Positions 22,897-32,290 of a stretch of DNA of 64,000 nt are shown here, piece by piece (positions within the stretch are counted from its first letter, which is position 1; the number at the start of each line of letters is the position of its first letter). The notes beneath the pieces were generated by a model, which saw only the letters and a program-made list of their open reading frames with translations, searched no databases and had not been told where the DNA came from. The stretch is from Calcarisporiella thermophila CBS 279.70 (lineage: Eukaryota; Calcarisporiellomycota), in NCBI RefSeq assembly GCF_041956535.1, contig NW_027192194.1, positions 752,009 to 816,008 of the forward strand. The letters run 5' to 3'. A program made the position numbers and the translations under genes.

Positions 22897-25387
22897 TTAT
22901 ATAATGCCGGCTTCGCGTTTATCAGGTTGTAACTCAATCTGTTCATCATCCTCTACTGCTTGGTCAATTCTCAGTGGTTTTCTGCCATACGTACACACTA
23001 CATCAATAGTGATACCACTCATGCCCAGCTCTTGGTATACGTTTCGTAGCAGCTCATCATATTCTTCCGGACTTAAAAACATCACTTGAGCTAGATGTGG
23101 TTTCATTGCACTCAGAAACTGCATCCATTGTTCCAGTCCAGAACTCCCGTCTCTATATGAGTGTTTACCGACCGGAAAACTCTGAATCAGTGAGTGAACA
23201 TCCTGAGCACCGATTATTTCCAGATAGCCACCAACTCTATTAGTCCAAGATGGGTGAATGTCGCGTGCACGCAGTGTATTATAAACTGTTATAGAGCATG
23301 GCCAATGTCATTTACCTCATCCAATTCATGCATACAATATAATTCACTTACTTCCATCCGCAAGCTTCCTGAGAGCACCTTCTTCACATTGGATAGAGTA
23401 ATCTACAGTTGATTGCGAGTAGCGTTAGCAAACTAATACTTAATGCTGTTCAGTATTCTCTAGTATTCTACCTACCAGCATCAACCAGTTCCACATAACC
23501 TCCAGGCTTGAGGATCCTTACCACCTCTCCAATTACTTCAGGCCACTCTCCTTGAAATATTCCGAAACTCATGTGGCGAATGTATACGAAGTCAAATTCA
23601 TTGTCTTCGAATGGCAGCCTCTTGAGAATATTAACGATCTGAAATATGCAGTTAACTGGCTTGATGTGGTTGGGGAACATGTTGTAGATGTCGATACCAT
23701 AGAACTGACTATTCGGATATTCTGTAGCCATTTCCATGGTCCATGTGCCTGGTCCACATCTAGGGAAAATACAAGAAACGTCAGCGCCTATCCAAAACAC
23801 TTTTAAGAGCAACATATACCCTGCATCTAGCACCTTGGCTCCATCCTGCAGAAAGGCGTGAACAGGTGATAGAAAATTGCGGTTGCCGAATAATGTACTG
23901 ATAGCGAGGATAAAGTATGAATAACCTTCCAATCTACTCTACAAAAGGGATGTGTACCGGAAGAAATAGTGCTGGCTTATTAATCGATCGAGCTCCTCTT
24001 CGTCGTTAGGCAAGATATAGTGGATCCCTGCATTTATGATCCAGTTTTTAAGTAATATCAGTAATATTATCTGAAAAACTTACCTGGGCTGGCGCAGAAT
24101 CTCCTTCCCAGCATCCATTTGTTTCCACCATCGTCGATCGACGAATCCGGCAAATCTTCGGTTGAAAAAACGAACTGCTGCTGACCAGGTTTGGTTGTTG
24201 TATTGTGATTTGTGTTCAATTGAGCCAATTGCTCTGGCAATATTGTTTCTTCTCTTTCAGGCGTACGCAAGACATCCATGAACCTAACTCTCCGAGCAAG
24301 AGATGAAGATGTCACTTCATTATTCGGTGTTGATGTACAACCGGGTTTATTCTGCATCCATGAGTCCAGATGCGCGAGTGTGTCTCCTCCGTCCAACTTG
24401 GTGGATGCATAGGATATACTTTGAGATTTCGACTGAGGTCCCTTTGATTTGTTAAAGGAGAATTCTCTGATGGCGCTTGAGAAAGTTGGGTTAAAAAAGA
24501 AGATAACCAGGTTGAAAACCCCTTGCAATCCAGTCAAGATTGCCTTAGCTTTTCCAGTGGAATCACCAAAAGAAGTATTGCGGGATTTTGTTACATACAA
24601 AAGAAGAAGTATGCACTCGGCCGGCAGGCATATGATAAGTACCAGTGGGTATCCAAGGAGTCGAATCATAGAAGTCATGACAAGACGTTCTCTAAGACGA
24701 TATTGCTCTCCACGAAGGTCAACCTCTCTTCTTTCACGGGATATCGTAGTGAAGACTTTAATTGCACATGCAAAGATGACAGTGAAGGAATACAAGATGC
24801 AGGCAAAAACGACAACGCTGACCAACACGGTATTAGCCAGCTCTATTTCATAAGGCCAATTTAAGATTAATATTTTCTATTACATGTACACAATGCTTAG
24901 AACCCTATATATACTTTAAGATATCAAATAACCTTACCAGTTTCGAATTATATAGCAAGTTCCCGTAGAAAAGTAAAGGTGATGAAAAGGCAAAAGATAC
25001 TAAAGTGGATAGAGGAAGATACCACCTCTGAAAACTAGCAACATTTAAGTGCTTATGGAAGGCTGAAAGATGAAGATCAAATGCAATGCTCACAGTGAGT
25101 AGTGAGAACCACATAGGGAAAAAGTAATAAGACCAAAGAATAATTCGGCCAAACCAAAGATTGTTAGGTATAACCGCATCACAGAAATCTCTTTCCGCCC
25201 ATACGACGTATAGACTTCGATAGAGAGCATCAGCTAGACCAATCCAGAAGCTAAGTCTAAAAGATATGCTGCAAGTTGCCAGAGGCTGGGTATAACGAAG
25301 GAAAGCCACCAGAATCATTATGAGTGTAGCGCACACAATTGAGGCGAGGTTGATCGCGAGCTCCCCCTCTGATATTGCAAACTTCAT
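22897..25387 (-). CDS. Seven-transmembrane receptor fused to SAM-dependent methyltransferase
   Basis: Seven exons, complement(22897-23285, 23352-23402, 23476-23759, 23820-23897, 23958-24027, 24084-24876, 24938-25387), join with no stop or frameshift to 704 residues. Residues 1-285 hold seven hydrophobic helices near 12-32, 44-63, 78-103, 123-142, 165-190, 217-246 and 261-282. Landmarks are FRLSFWIGLADALYR, PMWFSLLTVSIAFDL and LQGVFNLVIFFFNP; this resembles cAMP-receptor/Git3-like fungal GPCRs. A hydrophilic linker (~290-400) follows. Residues 404-704 are a LaeA/UMTA-like methyltransferase: WMLGRRF start, LPNDEEELDRL, motif I VLDAGCGPGTW, FYGIDI, FDFVYIRHMSFG and LKPGGYVELVDA. One exon (24084-24876) encodes helices 5-7, the linker and the GRRF start of the enzyme, so the join does not depend on a doubtful splice. 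I know of no described protein of this design. Ligand and methyl acceptor are unknown. Confidence 0.85.
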
Positions 25388-25523
25388 CAATTACCTTAGA
25401 AGAACGCAGGTCAAACTAAAGCTGAAAAGCTATATACAATATACAATTGCACTTACTTATAGGGCAAAGAGGAGAAGAGTATGCTTCCAACTCGCCTTGC
25501 CCGCACTTTAACCACAGCATATT

Positions 25524-25545
25524 TTTTTCTCGAGTACAAAACTTT
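25524..25545 (-). promoter_or_regulatory. Shared receptor-upstream motif, copy 1
   Basis: Coding-strand core AAGTTTTGTACTCGAGAAAA, about 137 bp before the start codon of the fusion gene. The same word, with one base changed, precedes both other receptor genes at a similar distance. Conservation in otherwise diverged upstream DNA suggests a regulatory site; the binding factor is unknown. Confidence 0.55.
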
Positions 25546-25963
25546 GTAGTTTGAGCAAATTTTTATCGCAAACCTATTTTCGAGATACAATAGGTTGTTC
25601 AATATGTTAAGTCACGTAATTTTGCTAAAATATATATATTTAGTTGGGCGTAAGTAATTTAGATTTATTAATGAGCAAAATCCCAGGTCATAATAAAATA
25701 CATAAATAGTTCATTTCTAGAGTTTCACCCAAGATTATATAGAAAAATAAGATTTATCCTATAAAAAATAAATAAAACACAGAGTCCGGTTTTTAATATA
25801 GGATGTTGAGCTATACACTCACGGCAAGAAGCTTTACTCGTAATATCACATTACGACATATTAATTAAACTAATTTAGGTAGATATTGTTAGAAGTAGTT
25901 GAGTAAATTAATATCAGAGCGAATAGAAGAAATAGGAAAGAGTAAAATCAATATAGAACTGGT

Positions 25964-27179
25964 TTAACAAGTTGAAAATTCACTCAATCCACTGGAAAAG
26001 GGTATAAGAATACGATCCGCTTTTTTCTTTGCCTCCTTCAATTGCCGTTCTGATAAAACCTGGTTATCTTGCTCTTTAGGAACTTGCTGTACATTGAGTT
26101 GATCATTCGCTTGCCCATTTATCTGATCATTTCTCGGTGCCATTGCTAGCTCATCGTCGGCAACTTGTTGTAGATGTGGATATTTCTTCGCATAATTAGA
26201 ATAGGCAGCAGTGCGGTTCCAATATTTCATATATTTGACATCTTTGAACAACTTGAACTGGCTGAGAGCGCCTGAGAAAGCAGGATTGAATAAAAAGATA
26301 ATCAGGTTGAAGACCCCTTGTAATCCAGTCAAGATCGCTTTGGCCTTTCCGGTGGAATCTCCAAAAGCTGTGTCGCGAGATTTCGTAACATATAAAAGAA
26401 GGATTATGCACTCAGCAGGCAAGCATATGATAAGTACTAACGGATATCCAAGCAATCGAGTTACAGACATCATAACAAGGCGTTCTCTGAGGCGATTCTT
26501 CTCTCCATGAAGATCCTTTTCTCTCCTTACACGAAACACCATAGAGAAAACTTTAATGGCACATGCAAAGATGATAGTGAAGGAGTATAAGATACAAGCA
26601 AAAACAACAACGCTGACCAACACCGTTAAAGCGAGTTCCAGTCCAAATGGCCAATCTAAGATAATTATTTTCTACCACAAGAGTACTTAGATTGGAAAGC
26701 TAAATATACTGAAATAATAGTGGACTTACTATCTTCGAATTGTATACCAGATTACCATAAAAAAGAAAAGGTGAAGATAATGCGAGAGGCACTAATGTGG
26801 ATACAGGAAGATACCACCACTGAAATCTTGCAATGTTTAAGTGTTTATGGAAGGCCGACAGCTGAAGATCGAGAGCAATGCTCACTGTTAGCAATGAGAA
26901 CCACATTGGGAAAAAATAAAAGGACCAAAGAACAATTCGCCCAAACCAAAGATTGCTCGCTATAACCGTATCACGGAAATCTACCTCCATCCACATAACA
27001 TAAAAACTTCGATAGAGAGCATCAGCAAGCCCAATCCAGAAACTAAGTCTAAACGAAACACTACGAGTGGCTTGAGGTTGTGTATATCGAAGGAAAGCGA
27101 CAAGGAACATTATGAGTGTAGCACACACAATTGATGCGAAATTGATCGCGAGTTCCCCATCTGATATCGCAAATTTCAT
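25964..27179 (-). CDS. Seven-transmembrane receptor, methyltransferase-free paralogue
   Basis: Exons complement(25964-26671, 26730-27179) give 385 residues. Residues 1-285 align without gaps to the fusion protein's receptor part (MKFAISDGELAINFASIVCA; LSFWIGLADALYRSFYV; LQGVFNLIIFLFNPAF) and share its single intron at the same phase. After helix 7 the tail differs: a hydrophilic Gln/Asn/Lys-rich segment of ~100 residues (ending SSGLSEFSTC) and a stop, with no methyltransferase. It shows the ancestral receptor form and confirms that the receptor unit is a stand-alone gene type. It sits ~580 bp upstream of the fusion gene in the same orientation, consistent with tandem duplication. It is probably a plasma-membrane GPCR; the ligand is unknown. 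Confidence 0.83.
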
Positions 27180-27325
27180 CTTTAATTACCTGCGCTAAAC
27201 ATTACTTAGAACAAAGACAATCTTTCATCTAAATGCAACAAAGTAGTTTCAACTTACCTGTTTTTACCACAAAAGAAATGTGGATTATCAAACAGCCTTG
27301 CTTCTTTTATCGCAACATTTTAGCG

Positions 27326-27347
27326 TTTTTTCTCGAGGACAAAACTT
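27326..27347 (-). promoter_or_regulatory. Shared receptor-upstream motif, copy 2
   Basis: Coding-strand core AAGTTTTGTCCTCGAGAAAA, about 147 bp before the start codon of the receptor-only gene. It contains the palindrome CTCGAG. It is identical over the full ~22 bp to the copy upstream of the third receptor locus. Confidence 0.55.
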
Positions 27348-28554
27348 TATAGTATGTGCAAATTTAAAATTTAGGACATATTTCAACTTTTACCAAATAC
27401 ATTAGGTTAAAGTCAATTGCTCATATTATATTGTGTAAATTTACATTGGGAATTATTCTTTGTATAAATAATTCGCTTTTTAGGCAAAGTCCTAGTAACA
27501 AATCCTCCAGGCATTACATATATCCGAAGTTTAACCTTAGAGTTCCAGATAGTACCGATTTTCCAATTCCAGTTATATCTGGAGATTGAACAATATATTT
27601 TAACAAATGCTGTTTGTAACACATTATCGGGATTAAATCCAATACTAAAAGATATTTTGAGATCCTCAAATACTCTTGACTCCTTACAAAATTATGCATG
27701 GATAAAACAAGTAGGACCATATGGAAAGGATGGAGAAGGTTTGAGTTTCACTATAATGGTCTAAATTGGTATTCAATATTAAAAAAGAAATTGGCGTAGT
27801 AAGCGCACACGAAGATAATTTATTTATTTTTGATTAAGTGAATCCTTGCTTCATTATATCCCTACAAAAAAAGCGGGTATATAAAGTGTTTAGAAAATAT
27901 CAGGCACTTTGAATCACAAAATAAACCTCTGGGTGCTTCTATATTTTATCATCCCATCTCTCAGTTGTTTATTTGCCAATAATGGATATTTTCCAAGTAG
28001 GTGATTAACCGCAAGTTTTATTAAACGGATATTAAAAAAAAAATTGCCTATACATTATTACTTATTAGGATTTTATCTTATGGCATTGAAGCATGATACC
28101 ATCATCTGATATCTCCGATTCGGCAGAGTCTTCTTCATGGATACCGCTCTCTACAGTATATCATGCAGTATTTGAGTCTTGACTCTCTGTTTCATCAGAA
28201 TGTTATGCTCAATTGTGTTGTATCTCTTGATTTTACTGATCGATATGCATATAAACCATTAATTAAAGTATAAAACGATAATGGTTACGAGTAGCATGAA
28301 TAAGAATGAAATGGGAGTTCCTGAAATTTAAAATCGCCTTGCCACTTTTACGTGTGCCATTTGGCAAGAAATGAGCCCCAAACTGAGAAATAAAAAGGGG
28401 AATGAAAGTCGAAAGAGCTGCCATAATGAAGATAAAATCGTGATATAATAGGTTGATATAAATTGGACATACAATCTATGATTATAAGAAGCTGAAGAAT
28501 GCAAACAAAAGCATTCGAGAATTATTACTCTAGTTATCGAAATTTAAAAAGATT
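27348..28554. other. AT-rich spacer upstream of receptor genes
   Basis: No gene is supported. Short open frames (for example 27413-27720, minus) have no recognisable domain. They could be remnants of older insertions. Confidence 0.4.
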
Positions 28555-28625
28555 TAAAGTACCTTCGGAAAGTTTTGGGGCACCTCTCCCTACAAAAACC
28601 CGCCTGGTGAAAACTGCTAGAAAAA

Positions 28626-29283
28626 NNNNNNNNNNNNNNNNNNNNNNNNNNNNNNNNNNNNNNNNNNNNNNNNNNNNNNNNNNNNNNNNNNNNNNNNNNN
28701 NNNNNNNNNNNNNNNNNNNNNNNNNNNNNNNNNNNNNNNNNNNNNNNNNNNNNNNNNNNNNNNNNNNNNNNNNNNNNNNNNNNNNNNNNNNNNNNNNNNN
28801 NNNNNNNNNNNNNNNNNNNNNNNNNNNNNNNNNNNNNNNNNNNNNNNNNNNNNNNNNNNNNNNNNNNNNNNNNNNNNNNNNNNNNNNNNNNNNNNNNNNN
28901 NNNNNNNNNNNNNNNNNNNNNNNNNNNNNNNNNNNNNNNNNNNNNNNNNNNNNNNNNNNNNNNNNNNNNNNNNNNNNNNNNNNNNNNNNNNNNNNNNNNN
29001 NNNNNNNNNNNNNNNNNNNNNNNNNNNNNNNNNNNNNNNNNNNNNNNNNNNNNNNNNNNNNNNNNNNNNNNNNNNNNNNNNNNNNNNNNNNNNNNNNNNN
29101 NNNNNNNNNNNNNNNNNNNNNNNNNNNNNNNNNNNNNNNNNNNNNNNNNNNNNNNNNNNNNNNNNNNNNNNNNNNNNNNNNNNNNNNNNNNNNNNNNNNN
29201 NNNNNNNNNNNNNNNNNNNNNNNNNNNNNNNNNNNNNNNNNNNNNNNNNNNNNNNNNNNNNNNNNNNNNNNNNNNNNNNNNNN
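28626..29283. other. Assembly gap (run of N, 658 bases)
   Basis: Unresolved bases. The gap ends exactly where a long hairpin begins, so the gap is probably caused by inverted repeats. Its true length may differ. Confidence 0.99.
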
Positions 29284-29429
29284 AGGGGGTTCGCGATTCC
29301 CTATAATTTTTCAACAAATTCAAACAATGGGAGAGGAGTCAACAAAAATTTGTAGACTCCTCTCCCATTATTAATATCGAGAAAAATAGGTGAAAAGTTT
29401 GTAAAAATTTAGGGAATCGCGAACCCCCT
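29284..29429. repeat. 146-bp near-palindromic hairpin
   Basis: Perfect 20-bp outer arms (AGGGGGTTCGCGATTCCCTA at 29284-29303 and its complement at 29410-29429). Perfect 15-bp inner arms (29326-29340 AATGGGAGAGGAGTC and 29355-29369) surround a 14-bp loop. This is typical of a small fold-back transposable element, here nested in the larger inverted-repeat element. The left arm abuts the gap and may extend into it. Confidence 0.85.
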
Positions 29430-29626
29430 TCATCTTTTCTACATTCTCCTATACTTTTTCTAGCAGTTTGCGCCAGGCGGGTTTTTTTGTAGGGTCTTTA
29501 TTTTTAATAAATTGATTATATTTCCTGAAAAATTTCTATTTCAAACATACTCTATTTATGTTTTAAAAACTATCTGTGCCTGCTTTCACGATGTTTACAA
29601 TATGGACTATTTTGTTTGCAATTTTA

Positions 29627-30856
29627 CAGGGATATACCGATTTATTATGAAAAATGAAGTGGGACAATAGGGGTAGAATTGTACCCTTGTAGCTCGATAT
29701 CTAAAGGTGTCTACGGCTCGAAAGTTGCTCCGTATTTTCTGATAATCATACTCTTATTTATTTTATAAAACAAGCCCTATACCTCGAATCACTCCAAGTA
29801 AACGTGCTCGCGTATCCGTCTTCCTCGAAGAGGGATACTCAACACGCAAAATTGCAGCCGGAGAAGGCATTGGAAAAAGTAGCGTGGCGAGAATACTCCA
29901 GAATAAAGAGAATGCATCAAACAATCCTCCAAGAAAGAAAATGGGTCGCCCTCGAAAATTATATAGCAGTGGTGAAAATAGATTATGTAGAAGCGTGGCG
30001 ACGGGAGAGTGTAAGAACGTAGTTAAGGCGCAAGAACTTTGGAACGAGACAACTGAGGAGGTTATTTCCGTGAACACTGTTCGTGAAGCACTCCATCGTA
30101 ATGATTATGTAGCTAGGGTCAAGAGAAAAAAACTTTTCTATCGAAAAGGCATCGCCTTAGGAGACTGGCATTTGCAATGAAATACAGCAGTTGGACCGTT
30201 GAAGGTTGGAGTCGTGTCATATTTTCTGACGAGTGCCAAATACGCGTCGTTGGCAATGAAAGGAGAGAGTGGTTTTGGAAGAAGCGTAATGAACCACTAC
30301 AAGAGCATCATATACAGCCAACGATCAAACACGGTGGTGGAAGTATAATGATATGAGGTTGTATGACTTCATATAGCATTGGAAGGGCATGTCGCATAAT
30401 AGAAAATCTTAATGCTGAGTTATATTCGAGAATCCTCGACGAAGAGTTGTTACCTACGCTCTAGTCATATAATCTCAGTAAGCAATTGACAATGTTTCAA
30501 CACGATAACGACACCAAGCATTAAGCCAAACGCATTGATCGATGGTTCGAAAATAACCAAGTCCAAGTTCTCGATTGGCCTTCACAATCACCAGATCTCA
30601 ACCCTATCGAAAATTTATGGGATGAGCTAAAGGGATGTCTTAGGAGCAGATTTCCAAAGATAACGAGTCAGGATGATCTGTGGGAAAAGGTGAATATTAT
30701 CTGGGAGTCATTCACTCAGGAGGATTGTATGATGTTGATCCGCACGATGCCAGAACAGATCCAAGCTGTTATTAAGGCAAAAGGGGGATATACTAAGTGG
30801 TAGTTGGAGAGCACTTTATTTATACAAACTATTGAGTATTCATTATAATGCCCCTG
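29627..30856 (+). mobile_element. Tc1-like (DD34E) DNA transposon, degenerate
   Basis: The ends read CAGGG...CCCTG and are flanked by TA on both sides (29625-29626 and 30857-30858), the Tc1/mariner target site. The 1.23-kb length is normal for the family. The two terminal repeats share little beyond the first bases, so one end has decayed. The transposase inside is broken. Confidence 0.75.
29791..30803 (+). pseudogene. Decayed Tc1-type transposase
   Basis: Translated pieces show the Tc1 domains in order. An N-terminal helix-turn-helix (EEGYSTRKIAAGEGIGKSS) is followed by an AT-hook-like GRPRK. The catalytic core has IFSDEC (first Asp), FQHDND (second Asp) and LNPIENLWDELK (Glu). The reading frame shifts near 30150 (before RRLAFAMKYSSW). 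In-frame stops follow: TGA at about 30354, TAG near 30463 and TAA near 30523. No ATG precedes the helix-turn-helix in frame. It cannot make active enzyme, so any past movement needed another copy. Confidence 0.85.
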
Positions 30857-31111
30857 TAAAAAAAAGAGAATAAAAGGTTGGCACCCCGTAAAATCTCTAT
30901 ATTTGGATTTAAGGAATTTTCCGAAATATATTATATTTCACTTGAAGAGAGTTAGCAAAGGATATTCAGTTGTATATGTAATTGTAACGGCGTAAGTGGG
31001 GTTTTCAAATATTTAATTGTTTTTTATATGGACGTTGTTTGTAGAGAAATATTTAGGTAAAAGTAAAAATTTTAAGGTGCCCCAAAACTTCCCAGAGATA
31101 CTTTATTAACA

Positions 31112-32290
31112 ATTGCAGATTTTTCTGAAACTTCGATTTTCCAATAATTGGAGAATCGTGTATTCAGTCACATTCTAGCACTAATTCAAGTAGTTGTTTA
31201 TTAGGAGGCATCAAAATAATTAAAGGATCGTTGTAGCAATTATCTTTAAAAAAAATATAACACCACCTCTTATATATCTCGAGTTTGACTTTGAAATTAT
31301 CAGTGTTGCTCAATATGACCATATTCAGAATACTACCAACTGCAAAACACTGATTAGTACACCCCGGATTCCCACTAAGAATACTATGATGCACTGATAT
31401 CAATTTGAAGGCTTATTAATTGGAAATTAAATTATTCTATCACTGCCAATTTTGCATGATTTGACCTTTATAACTGCGATGTAGCCGTGAAATGTGATAG
31501 TAAAACTGAGATAGTAAAACCAGGATTTTAACTGAACTGAGCATTACAATAGATATATCAATCAGTGGCAATATATAGATTACTTTGATAGAGTAGACTT
31601 ACTTTCTACCAATATTCAAGTAAGTAAAATCTGCATTTCTATTTAATGAGAAAATATCATCGATTTCATGTTTATACATTTGCAATCATTAAAGTTAAAT
31701 ATCAAGAGAAAAAAAATTTTAATATGACATTCGGTGTATTTATTTCGGGTGATGGCTTTTTTATCTTAGGATTGGTAGTTTATTCCAATTTATTATATGC
31801 CACTCAATCAATGAAAAATTCGTTTCTGAAAAGTTATGGGTTGAAGGGTACTCTATCTGAAAAAAATGGTAATATGGTGTTAAATAGCTTGAAATTTTAG
31901 TGTTAACCTAATCTTTATTCCAGAAACTTTATCTAGTGAAGCTCAAGCACCCTTTTATTCATATTAATCGAGCACATTTACAATATTACATTCCAAGTAT
32001 TCCAAGTACAGTGAGCTGATATATCGTGATATAATAGCTAACTAAACCATTCAAAAAGCCGGTTTAACAAAGGTTTACTCTATGCTGTTTATTCAGCACA
32101 TATTCAATATAACTACATGCAATATTAATCAAAGACAAAGTATGTATCTTCAGGAGGTATAATTGTAAGTTATGGTGTATCTAGAATCTTGTGTTAAAGA
32201 AACTCACCCTAGCATAATCTGCCAGATTGTCCAGCTTGATATCTCTAAATCAGTTATATAGGAGAACCACCCCCTTGCTATAAATAGGAT
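31112..32290. other. AT-rich spacer, no gene seen
   Basis: No supported coding region. Short frames at 31164-31403 (minus) and 31646-31900 (plus) lack domain character and are not called. Confidence 0.45.

Larger units (their letters stand above)
28588..29494. mobile_element. Inverted-repeat element (MITE-like) containing the sequencing gap
   Basis: The left end 28588-28625 (CCCTACAAAAACCCGCCTGG then AAACTGCTAGAAAAA) is repeated in inverted form at 29456-29494 with a few differences. TCT flanks both ends (28585-28587 and 29495-29497), a possible 3-bp target duplication. Most of the interior is unsequenced, so whether it encodes a transposase is unknown. The visible right part holds only a hairpin and AT-rich DNA, which favours a non-autonomous element. 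Confidence 0.65.
28555..31111. repeat. Pair of inverted ~30-bp repeats bracketing the TE nest
   Basis: The left copy (28555-28585) reads AAAGTA.CT..GG.AAGTTTTGGGGCACCT. The complement of 31076-31111 reads the same with a few mismatches. The pair encloses the gap-containing element and the Tc1-like element. Either they are the terminal repeats of a larger host element, or two outward-facing ends of separate insertions. The orientation (…TTTTGGGGCACCT pointing inward) fits either reading. Confidence 0.55.

Noticed and set aside
22897-25387. Reading the receptor and the methyltransferase as two adjacent genes
   Set aside because: The receptor helices and the enzyme's GRRF start are in one exon without a stop, the downstream exons keep frame, and a second copy shows the same layout.
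28499-29374. Open frames running through the gap on both strands
   Set aside because: They are open only because the run of N is translated as unknown residues; the flanking codons are transposon ends.
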